Positions 34,741 through 43,821 of a stretch of DNA of 64,000 nt are shown in pieces. A model generated the notes under the pieces. That model did no database searches. It worked only from the letters and a program-made list of their open reading frames with translations, and was not told the origin of the DNA. Source of the DNA: Methylobacterium sp. DB0501 (GTDB lineage Bacteria; Pseudomonadota; Alphaproteobacteria; Rhizobiales; Beijerinckiaceae). The position numbers were made by a program, and so were the translations under genes. Numbering within the stretch: position 1 is the first letter of the stretch; each line of letters starts with the position of its first letter. The stretch spans positions 1 to 64,000 of the forward strand of contig NZ_JAAKGV010000009.1 of NCBI RefSeq assembly GCF_011043735.1, written 5' to 3'.

Positions 34741-34764
34741 TTTCGCCGGCCTCGCACCTGATAT
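34736..34764 (+). promoter_or_regulatory. Possible sigma-32 (RpoH) promoter for grpE
   Basis: CTTGATTT (34736-34743) and CCTGATAT (34757-34764) are separated so that CTTG is followed by 17 bases and then the -10-like element, matching the alphaproteobacterial heat-shock pattern CTTG-N17-CYTATNT with one or two deviations. It overlaps the glnD stop codon and lies 28 bases before the grpE start, where a heat-shock promoter would be expected. Confidence 0.45.
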
Positions 34765-34792
34765 CGGGGTCACTCCCAGATCCTTTTTCGGA

Positions 34793-35395
34793 ATGACAAT
34801 GACGCCGAACGACACGGAGAACGCCGCGCGGGCCTACGAGCCCGCGGCTGCCGAGGGCGCTCCCGCCTCCGCGCCGGAGGCTGCGCCGAACGGCGACGCG
34901 CTGGCCGCCCTCGAGGCCGAAAAGCTCGACCTCAAGGACAAGCTGCTGCGCACGCTGGCCGACATGGAGAACCTGCGCCGGCGCACCGAGCGCGAGGTGG
35001 CGGATGCCCGCACCTACGCGGTGACCAACTTCGCCCGCGACATGCTCAACGCCGCCGACAACGTCCGCCGCGCCCTCGAAGCCGTCCCGGTCGAGGCCCG
35101 CGCGGGCGCCGACGGTCCGCTCAAGGCCCTGGTCGACGGGATCGAGCTGACCGAGCGCGACCTAATCAAGACCCTCGAGCGCCACGGCGTGAAGAAGGTC
35201 GAGCCGCACGGCCAGCGCTTCGACCCCAACCTGCACCAGGCGATGTTCGAGGTGCCCAACCCCGACGTGACCTCCGGCACCGTGGTGCAGGTGGTGCAGA
35301 CCGGCTACGTCATCGGCGACCGCGTCCTGCGCCCGGCGCTCGTCGGCGTCGCCAAGGGCGGCCCGAAGGCCGAGGTAAAGCCGGCGGAAGGCTGA
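34793..35395 (+). CDS. grpE: Nucleotide exchange factor GrpE
   Basis: 200 residues. Co-chaperone that releases ADP from DnaK. The long N-terminal helix ([33 protein letters not shown]) and the C-terminal signature ([45 protein letters not shown]) are unmistakable. The start is ATG at 34793 or the next Met two codons on. hrcA and dnaK are not adjacent. Confidence 0.96.
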   Translation: MTMTPNDTENAARAYEPAAAEGAPASAPEAAPNGDALAALEAEKLDLKDKLLRTLADMENLRRRTEREVADARTYAVTNFARDMLNAADNVRRALEAVPVEARAGADGPLKALVDGIELTERDLIKTLERHGVKKVEPHGQRFDPNLHQAMFEVPNPDVTSGTVVQVVQTGYVIGDRVLRPALVGVAKGGPKAEVKPAEG

Positions 35396-35593
35396 GGGCG
35401 GGCGCTCCGGCGCCCTGCCCTTCTTCGGCGGGTGGCGGACGAAGCATGCTCCACTGATCTGGCAAGCCGGCCTTGCTCGACGCCCACAACGTCCGAGTCC
35501 TTGCGGTGCCGCGCAGCGGAGCCCTGAATCCAGACGCTCAGGTGAAGCAGAAGGAAGCGGAGGTATATCTGCTCTTCCCTGCACCTCCTGCGG

Positions 35594-35628
35594 TTCCGGA
35601 TCCCGGGCTCCGCTGCGCGGCTCCGGAA
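35594..35628. repeat. GTCATCCCGG-type palindromic repeat
   Basis: TTCCGGATCCCGGGCTCCGC and the inverse GCGCGGCTCCGGAA form a hairpin between the convergent grpE and aminopeptidase genes. Same family as the copies near 20450, 21660, 40060 and 61410. The surrounding ~290 bases (35396-35690) show nothing else. Confidence 0.55.
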
Positions 35629-35690
35629 TGAATTGGCTGGTATTGCCGGCGTTGGGGCCAATCAAACAGGTTCCCGCACGCCTCCGAGGC

Positions 35691-36647
35691 TCAGCCGTCA
35701 ACCTGCCCCGCGAATGAATCCGTCGCGATCCGCATCCGCGCGGCCATCTCCGGCCCGCCATGTCCTTCAGCCTCCACGATGCAGAGCCGGCTCCCCGGCC
35801 AGAGCCCGTGCACGTGCCAGGCCGTCGCGGCCGGTCCGCTGATGTCGCGCCGGCCGTGGATCAGCACGCCGGGAATGCCGCCGAGCCGGCCCATCCGGGA
35901 CAGGATCGCGTCCGGGCCGCGCAGGAAGCCGTCATGCGCCCAGTAATGGGTCACCAGCGTCGCGAACACCGCGTCCCGCTCCGGGTCGTCCTGCGAAGGG
36001 CTTGCCGCTGGTGGCGCATCGAGCGAGACGTGAGCGGCTTCCCAGGCCATCCGGTCCCGGACGGCTCGCCGCCTGTCCTCGGCATCGGAGCCGGCGAGGC
36101 GGCGCGCATAGGCCTCGACGATGCGCTCGTTCCCGCGCCGGCCGGAGGACTCGGCGAAGGCCTGCCACGCCTCGGGAAACACCCGGCCGACGGTCTCGGT
36201 GATCCACGTCACCTCGTCGCGGCTGGTGGTTGTGACGGCGGCGAGGACCAGTGCGCTCACCCGTCCCGGGTGCGCCTGGGCATAGGCCAGCGCCAGCGTC
36301 GTGCCCCACGAGAGTCCTGAGACCAGCCAGCGTTCGATCCCGAGATGTACCCGCACCGCCTCGACATCGGCGATGAGCGCCTGAGTCGTGTTGGCGGAGA
36401 GGCTTGCCGGATCCGCCGTCGCGAGCGGCCGGCTGCGGCCGCAGCCGCGCTGGTCGATGCCGACGAGGCGGTAGCGTGCGCCGTCGAAATGGCGCCGATA
36501 GCCGCCGGTGCCGAGGCCGCTGCCAGGCCCGCCATGCAGGAAGAGCGCCGGGATTCCGTCCGGACGCCCGGAGGTCTCCCAGTAGATCCGGGTGCCGTCG
36601 CCGACCGTGAGCAGTCCGTGATCGCCGGGTGCGATCGAGCTGGACAT
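35691..36647 (-). CDS. pip: Proline iminopeptidase (alpha/beta hydrolase, peptidase S33)
   Basis: 318 residues. Removes N-terminal proline from peptides; cytosolic. Oxyanion region FLHGGPGSGLG (about residues 36-46), YRLVGIDQRGCGRS, nucleophile elbow SGLSWGTTLALAYAQAHP (G-x-S-W-G is the Pip hallmark), then the acid in IHGRRDISGP and the histidine in VEAEGHGG. The start MSSSIAPGDHGLL at 36647 lies 9 bases downstream (in transcription) of the mutM stop, so the two may be co-transcribed. Confidence 0.9.
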   Translation of the reverse strand: MSSSIAPGDHGLLTVGDGTRIYWETSGRPDGIPALFLHGGPGSGLGTGGYRRHFDGARYRLVGIDQRGCGRSRPLATADPASLSANTTQALIADVEAVRVHLGIERWLVSGLSWGTTLALAYAQAHPGRVSALVLAAVTTTSRDEVTWITETVGRVFPEAWQAFAESSGRRGNERIVEAYARRLAGSDAEDRRRAVRDRMAWEAAHVSLDAPPAASPSQDDPERDAVFATLVTHYWAHDGFLRGPDAILSRMGRLGGIPGVLIHGRRDISGPAATAWHVHGLWPGSRLCIVEAEGHGGPEMAARMRIATDSFAGQVDG

Positions 36648-36655
36648 CGGCCCCC

Positions 36656-37546
36656 TCACCCCGGCTGGCACGTCTCGCAGAAGAAGGTCGAGCGCCCCGA
36701 CTGCACCAGCCGCCGCACCACCCCGCGGCAGCCCCGCGCCGTGCAGGCGAGGCCCTCGCGGTCGTAGACCCGGAAGGCGTGCTGGAAGGCGCCCTGGCTG
36801 CCGTCGGTGTGGACGTAGTCGCGCAAGGTCGAGCCGCCCGCCGCCACCGCCTCGGTCAGCACGTCGCGGATCACCGTGGCGAGGCGCTTGGCCTTCGCGG
36901 TCGGGCGGCCGGCGGCGTCGGCGAGCGTGCCGGCGGCGGCCTCCGGGTGGAGGCCAGCCCGGTGCAGGGCCTCGCAGACGTAGATGTTGCCCAGCCCCGC
37001 GATCAGGCGCTGGTCGAGGAGCGCGGCCTTGAGCGGCGTGCGCTTGCCGGAGAAGAGCCGCGCGATCGTCTCGCCCGAGAGTTCGTTGCCGAGCGGCTCG
37101 ATGCCCATCCCGGCGAAGTGGCGGCAGGCGGAGAGGCCGGCGGACGGGACCAGGTCCATGAAGCCGAAGCGGCGGGCGTCGTTGTAGACGACCCTTGCGC
37201 CGTTCGAGAGCCCGAACCGCACGTGGTCGTGCTTCGACTGCCCCTGCGCGCCTTCGAGGTAGAAGTCGCCGGGCGAGACGTGCCGGCCGTCGGGGAGCTG
37301 CACGTCGAACCGGCCGCTCATGCCGAGATGCATGATCAGGGCCTCGCCCGAGGACAGCTCGGCGACGAGGTACTTGGCGCGCCGCGACAGGGAGGTCACC
37401 GCGTGGCCCCGCACCCGCTCGGCGAAACGCGGCGGGAAGGGAAAGCGCAGGTTCGGTCGGTTCAGCACGACCTCGGTGAAGCGGGCGCCGACCAGCGCAG
37501 GGGCCAATCCGCGGCGCACGGTCTCGACTTCGGGCAGTTCGGGCAT
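36656..37546 (-). CDS. mutM: Formamidopyrimidine-DNA glycosylase MutM (Fpg)
   Basis: 296 residues. Excises 8-oxoguanine and other oxidised purines. The mature N-terminus must be Pro2-Glu3 ([14 protein letters not shown]), which fixes the ATG at 37546 rather than the GTG one codon earlier. Other landmarks: [46 protein letters not shown], and a complete C-terminal zinc finger C-x4-C ... C-x2-C (CTARGC ... FFCETCQPG). Divergent from ubiE. Confidence 0.96.
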   Translation of the reverse strand: MPELPEVETVRRGLAPALVGARFTEVVLNRPNLRFPFPPRFAERVRGHAVTSLSRRAKYLVAELSSGEALIMHLGMSGRFDVQLPDGRHVSPGDFYLEGAQGQSKHDHVRFGLSNGARVVYNDARRFGFMDLVPSAGLSACRHFAGMGIEPLGNELSGETIARLFSGKRTPLKAALLDQRLIAGLGNIYVCEALHRAGLHPEAAAGTLADAAGRPTAKAKRLATVIRDVLTEAVAAGGSTLRDYVHTDGSQGAFQHAFRVYDREGLACTARGCRGVVRRLVQSGRSTFFCETCQPG

Positions 37547-37667
37547 CACTCGTCCGTGGAGAAGGGCTCAGGGCGCGACGAAGCGTACCCCGGCGAAGAT
37601 GCAGGCCAAGATGGTGATTTCTCACCGGCTTCGCTATGCAGGCCGCCACGACAGGGGACCTGAACGC

Positions 37668-38426
37668 ATGGCCGGCGACGAGACCAGCACCGATTTCGGC
37701 TTCGAGCGCGTCCGGCTCGCGGAGAAGCAGGGGCGCGTCAACGAGGTCTTCCGCTCGGTGGCCAAGCGCTACGACCTCATGAACGACCTGATGTCGGGCG
37801 GGCTGCACCGGGCGTGGAAGAGCGCCTTCGTGTCCACGCTTCGCCCCTCGCGCACCCGGCCGTTCCGCCTGCTCGACGTGGCCGGCGGCACCGGCGACAT
37901 CGCGTTCCGCACGCTGGAGGCGGGCGGGCCCGACACCAAGGTGACGGTGCTCGACATCAACGAGGCGATGCTCGGCGTCGGCCGCGAGCGGGCCGGCCAC
38001 CGGTACGGCTCGCGCATCGACTTCGTGGCCGGCAACGCCGAGGCGCTGCCGATGCCGTCGGATACCTTCGACGCCTACACCATCGCCTTCGGAATCCGGA
38101 ACGTGCCGCGGATCGAGCATGCGCTGGCGGAAGCCCACCGGGTGCTCAAGATCGGCGGGCGCTTCCTGTGCCTCGAATTCTCCCACGTCGACGTGCCGGG
38201 GCTCGACAAGATCTACGAGGCCTACTCGTTCAACGTCATCCCGCGCCTCGGCGCGATGGTGGCCGGCGACAAGGAATCCTACCAGTACCTCGTCGAGTCG
38301 ATCCGCCGCTTCCCGACGCCCGGCAGCTTCTCCCGGATGATCGAGGACGCCGGGTTCGGCCACGTCACCCACCGGCCGCTCTCGGGCGGCATCTGCGCCA
38401 TCCATTCCGGCTGGAAGCTCGCGTGA
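37668..38426 (+). CDS. ubiE: Ubiquinone/menaquinone biosynthesis C-methyltransferase UbiE
   Basis: 252 residues. SAM-dependent methyltransferase of ubiquinone synthesis. Signatures: [29 protein letters not shown] motif I ([20 protein letters not shown]), [17 protein letters not shown] for SAM binding, [20 protein letters not shown] and [17 protein letters not shown]. ubiB follows 10 bases later, a conserved alphaproteobacterial pair (mutM divergent, then ubiE-ubiB). Confidence 0.96.
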   Translation: MAGDETSTDFGFERVRLAEKQGRVNEVFRSVAKRYDLMNDLMSGGLHRAWKSAFVSTLRPSRTRPFRLLDVAGGTGDIAFRTLEAGGPDTKVTVLDINEAMLGVGRERAGHRYGSRIDFVAGNAEALPMPSDTFDAYTIAFGIRNVPRIEHALAEAHRVLKIGGRFLCLEFSHVDVPGLDKIYEAYSFNVIPRLGAMVAGDKESYQYLVESIRRFPTPGSFSRMIEDAGFGHVTHRPLSGGICAIHSGWKLA

Positions 38427-38436
38427 GGCACCGGCC

Positions 38437-39987
38437 GTGCTGAGCCTCGTCGCCCACCTCGCGCGGGGCATCCATGTCGGCTGGGTCATGGCCCGCGAGG
38501 GCGGCCTGTCCTTCGTCGATGCCGCCGAGCTGCCGCCCCACCTGCGCCTCGTCCTGCGCCTCGGCCGCAAGCTGGAGCGCCCGGGCCTCGGCCCCGGCCG
38601 CCTGCCCGCGGCGCTGACGCGGCTCGGGCCGTCCTACGTCAAGTTCGGCCAGTTCCTGGCGACCCGGCCCGACATCGTCGGCATGGCGGCGGCCCGCGAC
38701 CTGGAGCGCCTGCAGGACCGGGTTCCGCCCTTCCCGCAGGACGTGGCGGTCGCGATCCTCGAATCGACCCTCGGCAAGCCGCTCTCCGAACTGTTCACCT
38801 CGTTCAGCGAGCCGGTCGCCGCCGCCTCGATCGCGCAGGTGCACAAGGCGCATGTGCGCGAGGCCGACGGCACCGATCGGGTCGTCGCGGTCAAGATCAT
38901 GCGGCCCGGCGTGCGCGAGCGCTTCGCCCGCGACATCCAGGCGATGCGCTTCATGGCCCGGGTGGTCGAGGCCCTGCGCCCCGAGGCCGAGCGCCTGCGC
39001 CCCCGCGAGGTGGTGGAGACCCTCGCCCGCTCGGTGGCGATGGAGATGGACCTGCGGCTCGAGGCCGCCGCCCTCTCGGAACTCGCCGAGAACATCAAGG
39101 AGGATCCCGAATTCCGGGTGCCGCAGCCGGTCTGGGAGCTGACGGGCCGCGACGTGCTGGCGAGCGAGTGGATCGACGGCATCCGCCTCAACGACCGCGA
39201 GGCGATCGTGGCGGCCGGGCACGACGTGGCGGCTTTGGGCCGGACCGTGATCCAGTCCTTCCTGCGCCACGCGATCCGGGACGGCTTCTTCCACGCCGAC
39301 ATGCATCCCGGGAACCTGTTCGTCGATCCGGCCGGACGGCTCGTCGCGGTCGATTTCGGCATCATGGGCCGGCTCGGCCTGAAGGAACGCCGCTTCCTCG
39401 CCGAAATCCTCCTGGGCTTCATCCTGCGCGACTACCGCCGGGTGGCGGAGGTGCATTTCGAGGCCGGTTACGTCCCCTCGCACCACTCCGTCGACGATTT
39501 CGCGCAGGCGATCCGGGCGATCGGCGAGCCGATCCACCAGCGCCGGGCCGACGAGATCTCGATGGCCAAGGTGCTCACCCTGCTCTTCGACGTCACCGCG
39601 CTCTTCGACATGAGCACCCGCACCGAGCTGGTGATGCTCCAGAAGACCATGGTGGTGGTCGAGGGCGTCGCCCGCTCCCTCGATCCGCGCCTCGACATGT
39701 GGACCACCGCCGAGCCGGTGGTGCGCGCCTGGCTCGGCCGCAACCTCGGGCCGATCGGCCGGGCCGACCAGGCGCGGCGCGCGGTGCTGACGCTCGCCGA
39801 CGTGGTCGCCGACGTGCCCGACCTCGCCCAGCGCGCCAAGCGCGTGCTGGTCCGCCTCGACGAGGAGGGCCTGCGCGAGGTGTCCCGCGTCGAGCGCCGC
39901 ATCCGCATCGAGACCAAGCGGATGGTGTGGTCGACCCTGGCGCTGTGGGCGATCGCCGGATCGCTGCTGGCGATCGCGTTGCGGTGA
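38437..39987 (+). CDS. ubiB: Ubiquinone biosynthesis regulatory kinase-like protein UbiB
   Basis: 516 residues from a GTG start. An ABC1/ADCK atypical kinase-like ATPase needed for ubiquinone synthesis. KxGQ motif K69-F-G-Q72 (SYVKFGQFLATRPD), Ala-rich loop VAAASIAQVHKAHV, ion-pair Lys in AVKIMRPGV, HADMHPGNLFV catalytic loop and AVDFGIMGR DFG motif. The C-terminus has a membrane helix (STLALWAIAGSLLAIAL). Partner of ubiE upstream. Confidence 0.95.
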   Translation: MLSLVAHLARGIHVGWVMAREGGLSFVDAAELPPHLRLVLRLGRKLERPGLGPGRLPAALTRLGPSYVKFGQFLATRPDIVGMAAARDLERLQDRVPPFPQDVAVAILESTLGKPLSELFTSFSEPVAAASIAQVHKAHVREADGTDRVVAVKIMRPGVRERFARDIQAMRFMARVVEALRPEAERLRPREVVETLARSVAMEMDLRLEAAALSELAENIKEDPEFRVPQPVWELTGRDVLASEWIDGIRLNDREAIVAAGHDVAALGRTVIQSFLRHAIRDGFFHADMHPGNLFVDPAGRLVAVDFGIMGRLGLKERRFLAEILLGFILRDYRRVAEVHFEAGYVPSHHSVDDFAQAIRAIGEPIHQRRADEISMAKVLTLLFDVTALFDMSTRTELVMLQKTMVVVEGVARSLDPRLDMWTTAEPVVRAWLGRNLGPIGRADQARRAVLTLADVVADVPDLAQRAKRVLVRLDEEGLREVSRVERRIRIETKRMVWSTLALWAIAGSLLAIALR

Positions 39988-40040
39988 GGGCGCTATCGTC
40001 TTGACGGACAGGAGGAGCGCCGACCTTTCCGACGCTCCGT

Positions 40041-40077
40041 GTCATCCCGGGCCCCGCTTTCGCGGCCCCGGAACGAC
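40041..40077. repeat. GTCATCCCGG-type palindromic repeat
   Basis: GTCATCCCGGGCCCCGC and inverse GCGGCCCCGGAACGAC form a hairpin about 55 bases after ubiB. Possible transcription end for ubiE-ubiB. Same family as copies at about 20450, 21660, 35610 and 61410. Confidence 0.6.
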
Positions 40078-40238
40078 GCGGAGGGTGGGACGAGCGGTCT
40101 CGAAACGAGATCGATCGCCATTGTGCCGTCTCGCAGGCCGCGTCCCAGCTTGCGCACCGCCCTCACTCCCCCTCTGATGGGCTCACGGCGCCACGATCCG
40201 CTCGCCCAGAGGCGGACGCGCCCGGGAGAACGCCCCTC

Positions 40239-41471
40239 ATGCCCGTCACCACCCTCCGCGCCACGTTGCTCGCCGCCGCTTCCCTCTGCGCGCTGGCCGC
40301 CCCGGCCCTCTCCGCCGAGCCGCGCCTGAGCGACGGCAAGGTCAAGCTCGCGGTGCTCAACGACATGTCGAGCGTCTACGCCGATTCCACCGGGCGCGGC
40401 TCGGTCATCGCCGCCGAGATGGCGGTGAAGGACTTCGGCGGCAGCCTCGACGGCAAGCCGATCGAGGTGGTCTTCGCCGACCACCAGAACAAGCCGGATG
40501 TCGGCTCCAACATCGCCCGGCAATGGTACGACCGCGACGGCGTCGACGTGATCCTCGACGTGCCGACCTCCTCGGTGGCGCTCGCCGTGCAGCAGATCGC
40601 CAAGGAGAAGGGCAAGCTCCTGATCGTCTCGGGCGGCGGCACCTCGGACCTCACCGGGCCGCAATGCTCGCCCACCGGCATCCAGTGGACCTACGACACC
40701 TACGCGCTGTCGCACGTGTCGGGCAGCGCCGCGGTGAAGCGCGGCCTCGATACCTGGGCTTTCGTCACCGCCGATTACGCCTTCGGCCACGCCCTCGAGC
40801 GCGACGCGGTCGCGGAGGTGAAGCGCTCCGGCGGCAAGGTGCTGTCCACGGTGCGCGCGCCCTTCGCCACCGCCGATTTCTCGTCCTTCCTGCTCCAGGC
40901 ACAAGGCTCGGGCGCCAAGCTCATCGCCTTCGCCAATGCCGGCGGCGACACCGTCAACGCGATCAAGCAGGCGCACGAATTCGGCATCGTCCAGGGCGGC
41001 CAGACCCTGCTGGCGCTCCTCATCAACATCGACGACGTCCACAGCCTCGGCATCGAGGTGGCGCAGAACCTGCTGCTCACCACCGCCTTCTACTGGGACC
41101 GCACGCCGGAGACCCGCGCCTTCGCGACCCGCTTCAAGGAGAAGGCCGGGCTGATGCCGACGATGCACCAGGCCGGCGTCTATTCGTCGGTGCTGCATTA
41201 CCTCAAGGCCGTGCAGGCGGCCGGCACCGACGACGCCAGGACGGTCATCGCCAGGATGCGCGAGACCCCGGTCAACGACATGTTCGCGACGAACGGCCGG
41301 ATCCGCGAGGACGGCCGCATGGTCCACGACATGTACCTGATGCAGGTGAAGACCCCGAAGGAATCGACCGGGGAATGGGACCTCTACAAGCTCGTCGCCA
41401 CCGTGCCGGGCGACCAGGCGTTCCGGCCGCTCAACGAGGGCGGGTGCCCGCTGGTAGCGGCCGGGAAGTAG
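40239..41471 (+). CDS. ABC transporter substrate-binding protein, branched-chain amino-acid (LivJ) type
   Basis: 410 residues. Signal peptide about 1-26 (LLAAASLCALAAPALSA). The type I periplasmic fold is shown by VKLAVLNDMSSVYADSTG, SVIAAEMAVKDFGG, ADHQNKPDVGSNIARQWYDRD, CSPTGIQWTYDTYALSHVSG and TWAFVTADYAFGHALERDAV. No permease or ATPase genes are adjacent, so it is an orphan; ligand unknown. A small Cys-rich gene on the other strand converges on it. Confidence 0.88.
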   Translation: MPVTTLRATLLAAASLCALAAPALSAEPRLSDGKVKLAVLNDMSSVYADSTGRGSVIAAEMAVKDFGGSLDGKPIEVVFADHQNKPDVGSNIARQWYDRDGVDVILDVPTSSVALAVQQIAKEKGKLLIVSGGGTSDLTGPQCSPTGIQWTYDTYALSHVSGSAAVKRGLDTWAFVTADYAFGHALERDAVAEVKRSGGKVLSTVRAPFATADFSSFLLQAQGSGAKLIAFANAGGDTVNAIKQAHEFGIVQGGQTLLALLINIDDVHSLGIEVAQNLLLTTAFYWDRTPETRAFATRFKEKAGLMPTMHQAGVYSSVLHYLKAVQAAGTDDARTVIARMRETPVNDMFATNGRIREDGRMVHDMYLMQVKTPKESTGEWDLYKLVATVPGDQAFRPLNEGGCPLVAAGK

Positions 41472-41475
41472 GGGT

Positions 41476-41706
41476 TCAGCGCTGCATGTTGCGCAGGCGG
41501 CAGTAGCCCCCGTTGTCCTGGTAGCCTGCCGGACAGCGCCGCACGCAGGCGCCGGCCGCGAATTTCAGCGGCGGCCGGCAGACCTGGCCCCGGCCGAGCT
41601 GCCGGCGCTGGTACTGGTAATCCTGTGCCGGTCCGGCCTGCGCGGGCGCGAGCGGCAGGACGCCGGAGAGAAGAAGCAGGGCGGCACAGGTCAGGCGGGT
41701 GGGCAT
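41476..41706 (-). CDS. Small exported cysteine-containing protein
   Basis: 76 residues. Signal peptide about 1-24 (LTCAALLLLSGVLPLAPAQA). The mature ~50 residues have four cysteines (GQVCRPPLKFAAGACVRRCPAGYQDNGGYCRLRNMQR), suggesting two disulfides in the periplasm. I recognise no family. Its stop is 5 bases from the end of the convergent LivJ-type gene. It could be a short unannotated secreted protein; coding character is good but length is small. Confidence 0.55.
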   Translation of the reverse strand: MPTRLTCAALLLLSGVLPLAPAQAGPAQDYQYQRRQLGRGQVCRPPLKFAAGACVRRCPAGYQDNGGYCRLRNMQR

Positions 41707-41891
41707 CGGGAGGACTCCGGCGCGAGGCGCATCAGTAACGACCGTAGCGGCAGGAAGTTCGGCGCGTGGATGTGGGCCTGCCCCTCTCCCCGCCCGCGGG
41801 GCGAGGGGCGCCCGCGCTTCTTCCCGCCCCCGGGAAGCCTTGCGGGACACGGGAACGTGGACGACCGGAGCGACCTCCCCTGCCCCTACCC

Positions 41892-42641
41892 CTACCCCTC
41901 CACCACCAGCTCCACCCGGTCCGCCGCGAACAGGCTGCGCGTCGCCTGGATCGGCACGCCCGCCGCGTCGACGTTGACGCTGGTGAGCACGATCAGCACC
42001 CGGCCCGGGGCGAGATCGAGGCGGGCGGCCTCGTCGGCGGCGGCCGGGCGGGCGTGGATGCGGGTCGACAGGCGGGTGTAGTCGGCGACGCCGAACTCGG
42101 CATAGGCACGGGTGAGCGAGCCGAGCGTCGCGTAGGCCTGCGCGAATCCCTCGAAGCGCGGCAGCGGCAGGCAGGTGCGGGCGGTCGAGAGCGGCGTGCC
42201 GTCGGCGCGGTGGATCGTCAGCAATTCGAGCATCGGATCCCCGGCGGCGATCCTCAACGCCTCTGCGGTCCCGGGATCGGCCGGGACGGTCTCGCTGCCG
42301 ATCAGGTCGCCCCAGGCCTCGCGTCCGGCCTTGCTGACGATCTCCGAGAAGCGGGTGCGCCGTCCGATCGGATAGGCGAGGCGCGGCGTCTCCACGAAGG
42401 TGCCGCGCCCCTGCGTCGCCCGGACCAGACCACGCTCGGCCAGCGCCGAGAGCGCCCGGCGCACGGTATGGCGGTTGACCCCGAACCGGGCCGCCAGCGC
42501 CGCTTCCGTCGGCAGCTGCGCGCCCGCCGCGAGGCGCCCGGCCTCGATGTCGGCCGCCACGCCGTCGGCGATTTGGCGCCAGGCCGCCAGGCCCTCGCCC
42601 CGCGCCAGGACCGTCACCGTGCCGTCGCCGCCCGCGCTCAT
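41892..42641 (-). CDS. phnF: Phosphonate-operon transcriptional regulator PhnF (GntR/HutC family)
   Basis: 249 residues. N-terminal GntR winged helix (WRQIADGVAADIEAGRLAAG, LPTEAALAARFGVNRHTVRRALSALAERGLV, GRGTFVE) and a C-terminal UTRA ligand domain (RTRFSEIVSKAG; ELLTIHRADGTPLSTARTCLP; RLSTRIHARPA). Divergent from phnG with 62 bases between, holding a near-perfect operator. Likely represses phnG-phnN until phosphonate or phosphate stress acts; inferred from context. Start ATG at 42641; a TTG four codons earlier is less likely. Confidence 0.9.
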   Translation of the reverse strand: MSAGGDGTVTVLARGEGLAAWRQIADGVAADIEAGRLAAGAQLPTEAALAARFGVNRHTVRRALSALAERGLVRATQGRGTFVETPRLAYPIGRRTRFSEIVSKAGREAWGDLIGSETVPADPGTAEALRIAAGDPMLELLTIHRADGTPLSTARTCLPLPRFEGFAQAYATLGSLTRAYAEFGVADYTRLSTRIHARPAAADEAARLDLAPGRVLIVLTSVNVDAAGVPIQATRSLFAADRVELVVEG

Positions 42642-42676
42642 ACCGTCATCCAAACTTCATTTGCTCCCGGATCGTC

Positions 42677-42700
42677 GGTTGTCTATACCATTAGACAACC
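42677..42700. promoter_or_regulatory. Palindromic operator, probably for PhnF
   Basis: GGTTGTCTA (42677-42685) and TAGACAACC (42692-42700) are perfect inverted repeats around 6 bases. GTCTA...TAGAC is the half-site style bound by GntR/HutC regulators, including PhnF. It sits between the divergent phnF and phnG, only 3 bases before the phnG start codon, where binding would block both promoters. Confidence 0.8.
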
Positions 42701-42703
42701 GAG

Positions 42704-43216
42704 ATGCCAGCGGACCCCGCGATGCCCGATCCTAACCCGGCCGCCCGTCAGCCCGAAGCGCCCAAGGTCGCCTCGCCCGAACTCACGGCCCGCCGCGCCG
42801 TGATGGCGCTCTGCGGCGAGGCCCGGCCCGAGGAGCTGCGCCGGGCGCTGACGCGGCTCGGCGCGACCGACGCCGTGGAGGACCTGCGCCCGCCCGAGAC
42901 CGGCCTGGTGATGACACGCGGCCGCATCGGCGGCGACGGCCGGCCGTTCAACCTCGGCGAGGCGACGGTGACCCGGGCCGCGGTGCGCTTGGGCGGCGGC
43001 GAGACCGGCTTCGCCTACCATCTCGGCCGCGACCGGGCGAAGGCGCGGCTCGCCGCCACCCTCGACGCCCTCTGGCAGCAGCCCGAGCGGCGCGAGGCGG
43101 TCGAGGCGGCGCTCGCGCCCGTCGCCGCCCGCCGGGCGGAGGAACGCATGGCCGCGGCACGCCGGATCGCGGCGACGCGGGTGAACTTCTTCACCATGGC
43201 CCGGGGAGAGGATTGA
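42704..43216 (+). CDS. phnG: C-P lyase complex protein PhnG
   Basis: 170 residues (start ATG at 42704; 42722 is an alternative). Part of the PhnGHIJ core that transfers ribose triphosphate to phosphonates. Conserved segments: ELTARRAVMALCGEA, LRPPETGLVMTRGRIGGDGRPFNLGEATVTRAAV and the C-terminal LGRDRAKARLAATLDALWQ. Its stop overlaps the phnH start (TGATG). First gene of the operon under the PhnF operator. Confidence 0.95.
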   Translation: MPADPAMPDPNPAARQPEAPKVASPELTARRAVMALCGEARPEELRRALTRLGATDAVEDLRPPETGLVMTRGRIGGDGRPFNLGEATVTRAAVRLGGGETGFAYHLGRDRAKARLAATLDALWQQPERREAVEAALAPVAARRAEERMAAARRIAATRVNFFTMARGED

Positions 43217-43818
43217 TGTCGGGACGATCGATGCTCGCCCGCGGCTTCGCCGACCCCGTCCACGACGCCCAGGGCGTCTTCCGCGCCGTGATGGATGCGC
43301 TCGCGCGTCCCGGCACGATCCAGGCCCTCGCTACCGACCTCGCGCCCCCGGCGCCGCTGACGTCGGAGCTCGCCGCTCTCGCCCTGGCGCTGGCGGATGC
43401 CGACGCGCCGCTCTGGCTCGATGCCGGCCTGGCCCGGAATCCGGCGGTGGCGGGGTTTCTCCGCTTCCATACCGGCGCGCGCATCGGCGAAGATCCGGCC
43501 GAGGCCGCCTTCGCGCTAATCTCCGATCCCGCCGCCTGCCCGGATTTCGGTGCCTTCGCCCAGGGCACGCCGGCCTATCCCGACCGCTCCGCCACCCTGG
43601 TGCTGGCGGTCTCCGACCTCTCCGACCGTGAGGGCTGGCGCCTCGACGGCCCGGGCATCCGGGACAGCGCCCGCCTCGCGGCCTCGCCCCTGCCGGCCGA
43701 TATCGCCTCGCGCCTCGCCCGCAACCACGCCGGCTTCCCTGAGGGCATCGACCTGATCTTCGCGGCCCCCGGCCGCCTCGCGGCCCTGCCGCGCTCCACC
43801 CGCATCGCCGGAGCCTGA
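43216..43818 (+). CDS. phnH: C-P lyase complex protein PhnH
   Basis: 200 residues. Structural subunit of the PhnGHIJ core. Landmarks: RGFADPVHDAQGVFRAVMDALARPGTI near the N-terminus and GLARNPAVAGFLRFHTGA, with C-terminal ARNHAGFPEGIDLIFAAPGRLAALPRSTR. These match PhnH. It overlaps phnG and is 3 bases from phnI. Confidence 0.95.
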   Translation: MSGRSMLARGFADPVHDAQGVFRAVMDALARPGTIQALATDLAPPAPLTSELAALALALADADAPLWLDAGLARNPAVAGFLRFHTGARIGEDPAEAAFALISDPAACPDFGAFAQGTPAYPDRSATLVLAVSDLSDREGWRLDGPGIRDSARLAASPLPADIASRLARNHAGFPEGIDLIFAAPGRLAALPRSTRIAGA

Positions 43819-43821
43819 CCC

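Noticed and set aside
31717..34815. A 1032-residue minus-strand reading frame opposite glnD
   Set aside because: It mirrors the glnD gene; its residues are those expected from the complementary strand of a high-GC gene, with no motif.
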